Positions 33,860 to 44,300 of a DNA stretch of 64,000 bases are shown in pieces (the stretch's first letter is position 1; each line of letters begins with the position of its first letter). The DNA lies in the NCBI RefSeq assembly GCF_000328475.2, contig NC_026494.1, forward strand, positions 310,001 through 374,000, in the 5' to 3' direction. Source of the DNA: Mycosarcoma maydis (lineage: Eukaryota > Basidiomycota > Ustilaginomycetes > Ustilaginales). The notes under the pieces are model-generated. The model did not search any database. It saw nothing but the letters and a program-made list of their open reading frames with translations, and was not told where the DNA came from. The position numbers were made by a program, and so were the translations under genes.

Positions 33860-35572
33860 TTAGACAAGTTGAGCGGGCTGCTGGGACAAGTGCTGCTGTT
33901 GAAGCTGTTGAGCGATTAAGCGTTGTAATTCGTCCTTACGGTTTTCTTCGAGACTGTATGCATCTGCGGTTTCCTTTGCGATTTCCAACGCTCGTTCCGC
34001 GGCGCTTCGTCGAGCGGCTGCTGTCGAGTAGTCGAGTTCTGCGTCACGAAGATCACGCCTGACAGTACGCAACGAGGAGCGCTTTGAACCGAACAGGTAA
34101 TTCGAGACGAACGAGGTACGTTGGTTTTCGAGCGCGAGCAATTCAGCGTCGAGATCCGGGGTGAGCGTGTAAGCCGAGCAAAAGTGGGGTGTGGTGGTCG
34201 GTGCAGGAGCGAGCGTCGATGGCGAAGGCAAGGTGGATACAGACGCTCCTGTGGGTATCGCTGATGCCGGAGTGGTCGGAGTCTGCGACGACGAAGTACG
34301 CGATAAGCGTGGTGCAGCAAGATGATGGTGTTGCGCAGTACAAGTAGATGGAGAGTAAGGCGAGTTTTCGTGTGGAGACGATCCTGCATGTGCTTGTCCA
34401 TAGCCGCTACGATAACCAAGGTCGTCTTCCGCTCCAGCAGAGTAATGCGAATCATACGCGATCGTATCTCGACGTCCACGACCGAACGACGGATGCCCAC
34501 CACGGTACGCGCCCATCGGTGGCGCCCCATCACGTACCCCGCGGTAGCGACCGTTGGAAGCGCTCATGTAGCTGCTCGCTTCGCGCTCTCGATCCGAGCC
34601 AGCACTGTAGACGCCGACTGAACCAGAACCTTCGCGGCCGCGGTACGCGGATGACGCGTGCGATGATGCAACTCCTCGAGACGCTCTAGGGCCTGTGGGT
34701 GGCGTTGAGATAAAGCCAGAGTTGTCACGTGCTGGTCCGCGTGGCGTGGCGTGTGGCGAGGCGGGTCTGTAGCGGGAGGCGCTTGCGCTGTCTGGTGCGT
34801 CGGCATTCCATGATGCAGTAGCAGCAGTGGTGGAAGACACTTGCGCATGGTCCCATGCTGATGAATCTGGTGCTGTTGAGCCTGCGGCAGGCGCTGCGGG
34901 TGCTGCTACTGAGGATGATGACGTTGGTGGCGGAGAAGACTGTCGAGCAGAATACGCGCCAGATGCATCTGGACGGTCCGCTTGTGCACCTACTGCGTCA
35001 CGCTCTCTGCCTTCTGAAGAGCCTATTGAAGTTCTTCCCCAGGAGCCTCTCTGCTCGTACCGAGGATCCAACCCCGGACTTCTGGATCTTGCTCCCCGAG
35101 ATGGTCCAAGAGGAGCGTGTCTTGCTCGATCTCTATCGTACGCCTCGGCGTCTCTGTCTCTCCCTGAAGCGCCGTATGCGGAATATCCACTTCGATCCCA
35201 CTCCCTCTGCCTCTCGCGCTGCCTCTCCTCCATGCGCTGCTGATACCTTTCCTCCTCCTTGGCCTCCCACGCCTCTCGTTCTCTCTCCAATTCGGCCCTC
35301 TCCTGCTCGTTTCGCGGCGGCGGTCGACGACTGTAGTCCCAGGGACGGGGTGGTGGAATTGCTTTGTGCATTCTGCGTGCGTGCGGTCGTTCCGAGTATG
35401 CGCGTGGCTCTGGGTAGTACGAAGAAGTGTACGAACCGCGCGCGTCGTACGGCGGCCGACTATCAGCGTAGTCGTGCTCATCTCGAGGATGTCTTGATGG
35501 CGCATAGCGACGGTCGTCGCGATAGGGTCCGCCACGACTTCGGTATGCTGATCCATGATATCTATCCGACAT
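33860..35572 (-). CDS. Arg/Ser/Tyr-rich low-complexity protein with C-terminal coiled coil
   Basis: A 570-residue protein that I do not recognise. Residues 1-90 are Arg/Tyr/Asp/Ser-rich with many RR, RS and RGG-like steps. Residues about 90-140 form a highly charged Glu/Arg/Gln helix (repeats of the EREREAWEAK and RQRERQRE type). About 150-440 are Ser/Ala/Pro/Gly-rich with scattered RGG and SRG. The C-terminus (about 460-570) is more ordered, with alternating charged and Ala/Leu residues (LRDAELDYSTAAARR) that suggest a coiled coil, and it ends Gln-rich. The composition fits an RNA- or chromatin-associated nuclear protein; that is inference only. The frame is open to 35629 through TTG, but the first ATG is at 35572 (MSDRYHG). 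Confidence 0.75.
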   Translation of the reverse strand: MSDRYHGSAYRSRGGPYRDDRRYAPSRHPRDEHDYADSRPPYDARGSYTSSYYPEPRAYSERPHARRMHKAIPPPRPWDYSRRPPPRNEQERAELEREREAWEAKEEERYQQRMEERQRERQREWDRSGYSAYGASGRDRDAEAYDRDRARHAPLGPSRGARSRSPGLDPRYEQRGSWGRTSIGSSEGRERDAVGAQADRPDASGAYSARQSSPPPTSSSSVAAPAAPAAGSTAPDSSAWDHAQVSSTTAATASWNADAPDSASASRYRPASPHATPRGPARDNSGFISTPPTGPRASRGVASSHASSAYRGREGSGSVGVYSAGSDREREASSYMSASNGRYRGVRDGAPPMGAYRGGHPSFGRGRRDTIAYDSHYSAGAEDDLGYRSGYGQAHAGSSPHENSPYSPSTCTAQHHHLAAPRLSRTSSSQTPTTPASAIPTGASVSTLPSPSTLAPAPTTTPHFCSAYTLTPDLDAELLALENQRTSFVSNYLFGSKRSSLRTVRRDLRDAELDYSTAAARRSAAERALEIAKETADAYSLEENRKDELQRLIAQQLQQQHLSQQPAQLV

Positions 35573-36550
35573 CCTGCGCCTACTCAACAAGCAAGCGGGT
35601 TCGAACAGGTACGGGTGACTCTGTTCCAAGTGTGGATGGCGTTCAAAGCGTCAGCCAACTCGTGACTGTCACAAAATGCACGATTCGTGATTCCATTTCC
35701 GTTTCCGTTTCCATGTTCGGATTTCGGACGCAAACCACAAGCACAAAACAAGGACCACCAAAATCTCAAAGTTTTTCTTTTTTTTTTTTTCGTGCGAATC
35801 ACGAAGCAAAATTCGTTTTGGAAGCTGGTTGGATATCATCGTTATGATGATGCCTGAGAATCACGCCATCTCGCCTTACGCTTCCTTTCGGAGTGGGCAC
35901 CGTCTGACTTTTGACAACCTTTCGGCTGGACCCCGGCATTCGGTCTGCAAGACGTCCGGCTTGGGTTTTGTTGAACGACGAGATTGCCGTTCGAGACCTT
36001 TCTTCAGATGAAGGAGGTTGTCCTGTACAACCGCGACTAGCTCGGTCGCTCCCATTGGGTGCATCAAGAAGCTTCTTGATCCGATGTGGTGTAGCACAGA
36101 ACTTCACTATAGGCTCTATTGTCGAAATGACATGATGGCGTCTAAGCGGCTTCGAACTCGTCGTCATTTTGAGCCTAGCATAGATTGTTCTGCGTGTAAT
36201 CGTGAATGTTCTGAAACTTGATACTGTATCTCCTGTAATGCGTGGTGGGACAGGTCGTCGTCTCTCATGTGGATTTTCATACGGCGTGAGAATTAGATGC
36301 GTCGAGCTCGAATCCGCAATAGTGGCTTTGCAAGATCACCAGCAGATCCTTCGTACCAGCCCATCCCCGATGGATACATGAGTGTACACGGCTGTTGTAT
36401 CAAAAATACAGTATTTTGATGACTTCCTTGAGCCGAGCTAGCATCTTTGACACATAGGAAAGGCTCATCAATGCATAAATAGAGCACAAAGCTCAAGAGG
36501 GGTTGGCAAAAACATCTACGACTTCCTTTAGCGGCCGTCAAACTATCGTC
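35573..36550. other. Divergent region Arg/Ser-rich gene / secreted protein
   Basis: About 980 bp, no gene supported. It contains CACGATTCGTG at 35679-35689, a poly-T tract near 35780-35790 and an A/T-richer segment before the secreted-protein gene, with ATAAATAG close to its start. Confidence 0.6.
36475..36482 (+). promoter_or_regulatory. Candidate TATA element of the secreted-protein gene
   Basis: ATAAATAG lies about 70 bp upstream of the ATG at 36551, a plausible spacing for a TATA-type core promoter. Positional inference only. Confidence 0.45.
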
Positions 36551-37993
36551 ATGATGCGTCGCTGTGCTACAATCTCGACCAGTATACTGGTTCTGGCGAT
36601 GACTGCCTGCCACGTACTCAGCCTTCCAATGTTGAGCACACCAGGATCAAGTGCATATGGTTCAATCACCCAAGGCTCAGGTTCAGGTTCAGGCTCAGGC
36701 TCAGGTTCAGGCTCGCGCTCTCGCAGTCAGTCGACGATCGGCGAGCAAGGTGCTGACCATTTTGGATTTTTGTCGCCTCAGCACGCGGACCAGTTCGACC
36801 CCTTTGCCGCAGGTGGTCTGTCAGAGTGGAACCACTTTCAGCCGGATGACTTCGCTACCTTCTTCGGACAGAATGATCATGAGCAGCCCTGGCATCCTTG
36901 GTCTCCCTCTGCAGCGGGAAATGCGCAACAAGAGGATAGTTTGACTCGCCTTATCCACACGCATTCCTTTCCGTCACCATCTCATGGTTTGCCACAGACT
37001 CAAGAATCTCATAGCATCATGGATGGCCCTAGATTAGCGCCACCACCGAGCAGAGCGTCGACTGTAGACGTAGAGACACGAGGCTCGTTTGGACTTGGTC
37101 AGACTCAGACTCAGACCGAACACGGGGACTCTAGTCAAGCTGATCAGGCTCCTCTGCCGCATCCTGAGGAACAAGGAGCAATTTGGCTGAATCAGGTGCA
37201 TAAAGCTCAAGACGAGCTACCTTTAACGCTGGCTGAACGTATCGCAATCAAGGAGGCACGTAAAATCGTAACCGATCGCGACTTTTTCGATACTCGAGAC
37301 CGCTGGATTGCGAATCGCTGGTATCCATCGACCATGCTCTTTAATCCGCACACGCCGGACGAAAATCGGCAAGATTCAACGGCTGCGAGGCTGAACGATC
37401 ACAGACAAGGGCTACATACACCTGCAGATGCAAAGACAGGAATGTCTCCGCTCACCAAAAAAATGTTGGAAGATGTTGAAGCTCTGGGTCCATATGCTCA
37501 GGACGGACACGGTACCGTCGTGGCCAACAGCATGTGGAAACCTCCTGTAGAGGCGTATACCACTCTCCAGAAGATTGTTTCCAGCTTCCGTCTTCCCAGA
37601 CGTTCGGGATACCTCAAACCTCGCTTGCAAGGTACCAGGAAATTCGATGGTGCCATCAACAGAGCTGTTTCGGAAGTACGCTACGCAGCTATGCCGAATC
37701 TGGCGGAGAGATTGTCGCTTGTTCGTCTCTCGGGCCAGAGGCTGATGGCGAATAAGTCGACTTGGGCAAGGATGGGCTTGCGAATGGTTTTCGCGCAGAC
37801 ATCCAACGTAGGATATGCTCTGGTGGATGCACAGCTGCTCAAAGGCTTCTTTCCTGGCCTGTTGGATCATGATCGACACCTGTTGACAGACGGCAGCATC
37901 GCCTGGATTGAGGTCGAAAAGTCAGGAAAACAATATGTCTACAGATTGTATTCGGTGCTCGATCCTAGCACCATCGATTTGTTAAAAGGCTAA
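36551..37993 (+). CDS. Predicted secreted protein of unknown family
   Basis: A 480-residue protein. Residues 1-24 form a clear signal peptide: basic MMRR, hydrophobic core ISTSILVLAMTA, then small residues. A Ser-Gly repeat (about 40-57) encoded by a hexanucleotide repeat follows, then a Gln/His/Ser/Phe-rich low-complexity stretch (about 60-215) and a better ordered C-terminal domain (about 220-480) with Trp/Tyr-containing blocks such as RWIANRWYPS and a basic middle. No membrane anchor or catalytic motif is seen. Only a single Cys appears after the signal region, so it is not a Cys-rich effector. The frame is open to 36503 via TTG; the ATG pair at 36551/36554 is preferred because it starts the signal peptide. 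Next to a secreted GH45 glucanase it is a candidate secreted effector or wall protein, but this is inference. Confidence 0.8.
   Translation: MMRRCATISTSILVLAMTACHVLSLPMLSTPGSSAYGSITQGSGSGSGSGSGSGSRSRSQSTIGEQGADHFGFLSPQHADQFDPFAAGGLSEWNHFQPDDFATFFGQNDHEQPWHPWSPSAAGNAQQEDSLTRLIHTHSFPSPSHGLPQTQESHSIMDGPRLAPPPSRASTVDVETRGSFGLGQTQTQTEHGDSSQADQAPLPHPEEQGAIWLNQVHKAQDELPLTLAERIAIKEARKIVTDRDFFDTRDRWIANRWYPSTMLFNPHTPDENRQDSTAARLNDHRQGLHTPADAKTGMSPLTKKMLEDVEALGPYAQDGHGTVVANSMWKPPVEAYTTLQKIVSSFRLPRRSGYLKPRLQGTRKFDGAINRAVSEVRYAAMPNLAERLSLVRLSGQRLMANKSTWARMGLRMVFAQTSNVGYALVDAQLLKGFFPGLLDHDRHLLTDGSIAWIEVEKSGKQYVYRLYSVLDPSTIDLLKG
36671..36717 (+). repeat. Coding hexanucleotide repeat (GGYTCA)n, Ser-Gly
   Basis: About 7-8 copies of GGTTCA/GGCTCA encode a Gly-Ser run just after the signal peptide of the secreted protein. 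It is likely length-variable between strains and would act as a flexible linker. Confidence 0.85.
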
Positions 37994-38950
37994 GTCCGAA
38001 GCTATTACGATCAAGATGCGCTGGCTACCAACCCACTTTTGACACAAGCATGTATTGTAGTCGCCGTTTCGTTCCAAATTACATGACAGTTGCAGCATTG
38101 TGACCGAGTGAAAGCAGAGTCACATGCTCTCCCAAATGTTCGCACTCGGCGTCTTCTTCTCACTTTGTCGTGCCTTCCTCTGCGGCTCAACGATGCAGTA
38201 GCACAAAACTGTATGACAGCGAATCGTTCGCTACGGACAGCACCACCTCCTAGCACCTTAGCTTCAACTCAACATTTGAGAATGAGAAGTAGGCTTTGAT
38301 CATAGCATGGTACAGTCAAGTGATACAAGCAATGCAAGCAATGCGACGTTGCTCATGAAAGCTTGAGGCTTACAGAGCATCAATATCGAGGTAAATTTAA
38401 ACCCACGCGAACGAGGCTGTCTACACTCTTGACTGATAGGATTTGCACCCGAATAGCCACATACGACGAGTCAACTTCATATTGAAGCTTGAGTCTTGCA
38501 ACTTCCGCCTCATTCAAGTGAAAAGAGTCCAGCTTGGTGGCCAGCTCGTGATTTGCCAACAATTTGTGATACACTCCAGGTGAAATGGAAGAGGTCCGAA
38601 CAATCAATTTGACGCCCGTTGGTGGGGTGGATAGTTTCCGTAACGGCGAACGTACAGTAGGTGAAGAATCGAGCAATGGCACAAGGACACACGGCCGTCA
38701 CCAGAAGTTGTGTTCAGGACACGCACCGGCATCCTGCTGGCCGTGCGCCGCCGACCGAAAATGAGTCAGGCTTCAGAGAAGCTATAAGAAGTCGCATCGC
38801 AAGTCCTGCATCGATCTCAGAAACGCAAGAACTTTCCGCGTGCTGGTCACTCCTCGTTCTCACCGTGATACTTGCCTCATCTTTCCCGTCACTGGCTGGC
38901 CCTTCAGATACGCATACCCCTTAATACGCTTGTCAAGATCTGTCGCAGCC
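37994..38950. other. Intergenic region upstream of the GH45 gene
   Basis: About 950 bp between two same-strand secreted-protein genes. No gene can be supported; an open frame on the minus strand (38380-38700) lacks an ATG. CTATAAGAAG near 38782 could be a TATA-type element for the GH45 gene about 165 bp downstream. Confidence 0.55.
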
Positions 38951-40294
38951 ATGAACAACAAGATGAAGCAGATCCTTCCGATCGTGTTTGCCGCTATCAC
39001 ATTCGCCTCGACTGCTACAGCCTACAATCCACCAACCGGGCCGTTTGCTACCCGATTCTGGGACTGTTGCCCCGCCGCTTTTGCCTGGAGCAGCGACAAG
39101 GTGGCTGTACATTCTCCAGTGGATATGTGCGAAAAGGACGGCGTCACTCCGATCCCGCAGAAAAGTCAGCTGTCTGGAAAGAATGGCTGCCAAGGCGGTA
39201 ACATGTTTGCCTGCAATTGTATCACGCCATGGATGGATACTGTCGACCCGGAGCTAGCTTATGGTTACGGCGCCTACAATATCCATGATCCGGATGGCAC
39301 AATCGAAAGCGCATGCTACTTAGTCGAGTTCTTACCTCAAGATCCCAACGGTAAAACGATGAAGGTGCGCAAGATGATCGTGCAGAACATTAACACGAGC
39401 CAAGAGCTTCCCAAGGGCAGCTGGGACCTCAACCTGGCCGGTGGCGGGGTAGGAGCCTGGCCTCAGGGATGCACCGGCCAATGGGGAACCGATTGGGGTA
39501 AACAGTATGGCGGCGTAGATAACGAGCAGTCGTGCTGCTCGCTCCCCGAAGGCCTTCGTTCATCGTGCTTGTTCCGCTTCAGAATGCTCGGTGAGAACCC
39601 TGGCTTGGCCTTGACGCCAAAGCGAGTGCGATGTCCGGTCGGTATCATCGACCGAAGCGGTTCGCAGAGGCAGGACGATGCAAGCGTAGCACCATACAGT
39701 GGTAAGACGGACAAGACTGGCTATCCAGCCCCTGACAAGTATCAGCGCAACCGAAGTGTCTGCCAAAACGTCGATCCAATCGGCATCGTAACCTCCGTTT
39801 GCGGCGGGACTCCCGGTGGGGCTCGCCTGCCCAAGGGTTCAGGTATGATTCGTCAAGACGGGCCTGGAGCAACTGTTCCCGATGACAGCACGGGCTCAAC
39901 ACCTGCAGTGGGTCAGCCAGAGGGCTACGGTGCGGCTCCCGATGCAAGCGGGCTCACCGGTGGTGGTAAGACGGACGCCGGATCTCCGACAGGTGAGGCG
40001 CCAACGACACCTGAGAACGGGGTCGAGGGTGACAAAGTCCCAACTGCACCTGACGAGCAGATGTCGAGTGGAGCTTCTCAACCTGGAGCAAGTGTCTCGT
40101 CGCAGGACAATCTTCCCCAAGACACGGCGCCTCACGATCAGGACAGAGGGGTTGGTGCTGGGGCCGGAATATCTCTGCCCAACTTTACAGGCTCTCAAGG
40201 TGCTTCTGCCGATGGGTACCATCCCGAGAATCACGGCGGCAGATCTGCTGGTCACCGTCGCGGAGTGTGTGCTCCTGCTAAGCACAGACGTTGA
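38951..40294 (+). CDS. Secreted GH45 endoglucanase-like protein
   Basis: A 447-residue secreted glycoside hydrolase family 45 protein, a family that hydrolyses internal beta-1,4-glucan bonds by inversion. The signal peptide covers residues about 1-24 (ILPIVFAAITFASTATA). The GH45 domain runs about 25-285. It starts with the family motif TRFWDCC, where D38 corresponds to the catalytic base (Asp10 of Humicola Cel45A). D159 in GSWDLNLAGGGVG aligns with the catalytic acid Asp121. The position of the auxiliary Asp114 is occupied by Glu. Many Cys residues support a disulfide-rich secreted fold. The C-terminal 160 residues are Gly/Pro/Ser/Thr-rich with no carbohydrate-binding module or GPI signal. 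The frame is open to 38840 via GTG, but the ATG at 38951 begins the signal peptide. U. maydis has a filament-specific GH45 enzyme, Egl1; orthology to it is not established here. Confidence 0.9.
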   Translation: MNNKMKQILPIVFAAITFASTATAYNPPTGPFATRFWDCCPAAFAWSSDKVAVHSPVDMCEKDGVTPIPQKSQLSGKNGCQGGNMFACNCITPWMDTVDPELAYGYGAYNIHDPDGTIESACYLVEFLPQDPNGKTMKVRKMIVQNINTSQELPKGSWDLNLAGGGVGAWPQGCTGQWGTDWGKQYGGVDNEQSCCSLPEGLRSSCLFRFRMLGENPGLALTPKRVRCPVGIIDRSGSQRQDDASVAPYSGKTDKTGYPAPDKYQRNRSVCQNVDPIGIVTSVCGGTPGGARLPKGSGMIRQDGPGATVPDDSTGSTPAVGQPEGYGAAPDASGLTGGGKTDAGSPTGEAPTTPENGVEGDKVPTAPDEQMSSGASQPGASVSSQDNLPQDTAPHDQDRGVGAGAGISLPNFTGSQGASADGYHPENHGGRSAGHRRGVCAPAKHRR

Positions 40295-41341
40295 TGTGTT
40301 CGCTAGCGGCTCGCGTATCTAATTGCTCTCGGACAGGTGCCGAAAGCACGTCACATTTCCCTAATCACAATCTGTCTCCAATTGTAGTCACGAGTCACAC
40401 TATCAACGTCGAGACTTGGCTCTTTTCAGGTTTGTGATTGTGCAATCGTGAATGTGACTGCCGACAAGGTCAGTCAAGGAGTAACACGTGAGGTCCCTTT
40501 CACGTCACCTTTGTAGAAACCAGAGCCTCAACTGCTCGGTGTGTGAGGTCAGCCTCACATCGGACGCCAAACATGCGAGATGACTGAGCCAGCATGCTAC
40601 TCTTGTCACAGCGTCTATGTGAAGGACGCCGACATGAGGTCAAGTTAACAGAAAAGAGTATCAATCAATTCGAATCGTGAATAGGCTGCTGCGTCGCTTG
40701 TTCTTCGCAAGCTGCTAACTCAACCAAGATGCAGCGTGAGTCGTGAGTGTTTGTGGTCTGGACCCTCTTGACAGGTCGGCGACGCGCATGGTGTCGACGT
40801 TGGGTGCAAATCATGATTCGTGATTCACAATTACGAATTGTTTGCCACAAGTCACGAGTGCTGCATGGCCTGAGCGCGAACGGAGAAGCCGAGCCAAACT
40901 TCCACTCGCCAACCCTTCACGAGTCTGTAGTGCAGCCATGCGGCATGCCAGTCACGAGTAATCATTCACGATTAATCGGACAGGGTTTACAACCTTTAAG
41001 TGCAGTATGTTTTAGATTGAGTTTTTAGGTCGGTGCTGCTGCAGTTAACGTTCTCCCGCTGTGCTACCGAATCGGCATCATGCCACATGCATTCGTAGCG
41101 TCCGACGATTCTGTCCTCTGGATCTGCCGATAGATTCACCTTCTTGAACCCTGTGACGATCTGAGCCCTGGCTCGTCAACGCCTGTGCTCAGCTGTCGCG
41201 ACGGCAGCACCTTTTATCTCTTCCACCATCTTTCCTCTCCTTTCGCGCTGGCATCCTCACTCGCGCGACGTCTGGCTCCGAGGTTGATTCACGCTTGACA
41301 TTCTCCATCGCGATCAGATGCTTTGAGCTCCTTTGCGCATC
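40295..41341. other. Intergenic region upstream of the tricalbin gene
   Basis: About 1 kb without a gene. Bases 40380-40990 carry many AGTCACGAGT/ATTCACGATT variants, for example 40393, 40446, 40672, 40812-40828, 40850 and 40962. Bases 41160-41341 are C/T-rich and likely the tricalbin leader. Confidence 0.6.
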
Positions 41342-44300
41342 ATGGCGTCAATCCTCAAACATAAGGACCACGCAGCAGCTGCGTCTGCGGCTGTTGCTCC
41401 CTCCGAGCCCACCGAAGAGCAAATCAACGCTGCTCAGGCGCAAGACGCTGCCGAGTACGCTGCTATCAACGCCCGGTTGAAACAGAACGAGGCTGCGGGT
41501 GCTCGTGTTCTTGAGTTTGATGAAAATGCTACGCCACAAGAAAAAGCTGCTCAGGCTGCTAAGGGCATGGATCGCATCAAGCCCAAGACCGCCCCAGCTA
41601 CCGCTGAAAGCTTAGGCATCGCCAGTGACCTTGGCGGCAAAAAGGTTGACCCTACTCTCAGCCTCAAGGATGTTGAAAAGCTCAACGAACAGGAAAAGGC
41701 TGCAGATGGCTCTCTCCCTGCCGGACAGTCCAATGTCAACCTTCCGCCTGGTACGGTGGCAGGCTGGGCTGCTGCGTCTCTTGCCGCTAGAGGTCTTCCG
41801 CTCGACCGAGCAGTCAACTCTGAAGAAGAGGCTCAACGCGACTTGATCAGCACTTTTATCGGCGAGAGTTATCTGGGCTACTTTTGGTGGAATGCCTCGG
41901 TCATCATCCTCGCTGTGCTTTTCACCTACTTTGCTACGCGCCTCGGTGGTGGTCTTGCCTCTATCTTCATCATCGGTGCCTTCTGCTCAACCTACTACAA
42001 TGCAAGCATGCGCCGCACTCGGCAGCGCGCGCGAGACGATATCACTCGTGAACTCGCCAAAAAGAAGATGGTTTCGGAACATGAGTCGGCCGAATGGATC
42101 AACCACTTCCTATCGCGCTTCTGGCTCATCTATGAGCCTGTTCTCTCAGCCACTATCATCGGCATTGTTGACCAGATCTTGGTGCAGAATTGCCCCTCAT
42201 TCCTTGACTCGATTCGCATGACTACTTTCACCTTGGGCACCAAAGCCCCTCGCATCGATTCAGTTCGAACCTTTCCCAACACCGAAGAAGACGTCGTCAT
42301 GATGGACTGGAAGTTTAACTTCACCCCTAGTGATGTTCTTGACCTTACCGTCAAGCAGGCCAGGCAAAAGATCAATCCCAAGATCGTCCTCACCGTCCGT
42401 ATCGGAAAAGGCTTTGTGGGTGCAGGTCTCCCAATCTTGCTCGAGGACATCAACTTTGTCGGACACATTCGACTCCGCATGAAGCTCATGAGCGCCTTCC
42501 CTCATGTGCAGCTTGTAGACATGTCGTTCATCGAGCCACCCAAGATCGACTATGTCCTCAAGCCAATCGGTGGTAACACGTTCGGCTTCGACATCGGCAA
42601 CATCCCTGGTCTTTCTGACTTTATCCAGGGCCAGATCCACGCCAATCTCGGGCCCATGATGTACAACCCCAATGTCTTCACCATCAACCTTGAGCAGATG
42701 ATGTCTGGAACCCCGCTCGACACGGCGATTGGTGTCCTTCAGGTCAACATCTGGTCAGCACGCAATCTGAAGGGTGTTAAGCTCGGTGGAGGCACGCCAG
42801 ACCCATACGTTGCCCTCTCCATCGATAACCGAGATGTGCTCGCCAAAACCTCCATCAAGAAAGGTACTGCGAATCCACAGTTCAAGGAGACCAAGTTCGT
42901 GCTGCTCAACAACCTCAATGGTATGCTTACCATGGCCATCATGGACTACAACGAGCACCGTCCCGATTCCACTCTTGGTCAGGCCGCCTTTGACCTCAAG
43001 GAGCTCATGGACGATCCTGAACAGGAGCACCTAAGCACCCCCGTCATCCTCGACGCCAAGGAGCGCGGCGAGGTCCAGTACTCACTCTCGTATTATCCGG
43101 TCTTCAAGCCCGAAGTAGGCGAGGACGGCCAGCCAAAGCCCTTGCCCGAAACTCGGTCAGGCGTTGTCCGCTTCACTCTTCACCAAGCGAAAGAGCTCGA
43201 CAAGCGCTCTGGATTCGGTGGAGAACTGTGCCCCAAAGGTCGTATCAAGCTCAACGGCCAAGTTGTCAAGGACACAATCGTCATCAAGCGCACTACTAAT
43301 CCCATCTTTGAAATGCCGATCGAGTTCCTCGTCACCGACCGCAAGAAGGCTGTCATCACTGTCGAGATTCTCGACGATCGCGACCTGCGCTCGGATCCAG
43401 TGGTTGCGTACCTCAGCATCCGACTCGAAGACCTGCTTGCAGCGAAGGAAAAGCAGCAAGATTGGTTCCCGCTCAAGAGCTCTAAGAACGGTCGTGTACG
43501 CATCTCGGCGCAATGGAAGCCAGTGCAGATGTCAGGCAGCATGAATGGAAGCAGCGGCTACACGCCCGCTATCGGTGCCGTCAAGTTCTGGATCAAGCGA
43601 GCCACGGATGTCAAGAATGTCGAGGGTATGACTGGAGGCAAGTCGGATCCCTATGTTCAGCTCCGCGCTCGTGGACAAGCCGTCGACGGTTCAACAATTG
43701 TCAACAACAACCTCAACCCTGAGTGGAACGAGATCCTCTATGCACCCGTGCACACGCTGCGGGAGAAGATCACACTCGAGGTCATGGACTATCAGAACAC
43801 GGGCAAAGATCGCTCTCTCGGCAATGTCGAGGTTGACGTGGCCCAGCTCGCTACCGAGTCGAACAGTGCCGATCCGCGAGTTCGGTACACGGGCACTGGC
43901 AAGCAGGTGCACAAAGACAAGATTCATCTGGGACGCGGTATCTACAAGGGCCAGATCGAGTTCGACTGCGAGTTCCTGCCGGCGGTCAACCTCAAGGGCG
44001 CCGAGTTCGACGAGCGAGAGAATGAAGCGGTCGCAAAAAGCGGCGCTATTCTGGAGGAACCCGAGGAAGAAGGTGAGATGCCCACGTCCAAAGTATCCAA
44101 CGGGTCCGATGCAGCCAATGGTCTTAATAAGGTCAATGGCGCGAGTGAGTCCGGTGCGGTCATAAACGGTGCAGGAGCAGCAGGAGCAGCAGCTGCTGCT
44201 TTAGGCCACGACAAGAAGGATTCAACCACATCCACGACAGCTGCCAACGGTCGTCCTTCCACCGTCGCTGAAAAGGCTGAGGAAGGTATCTTCATGTCCA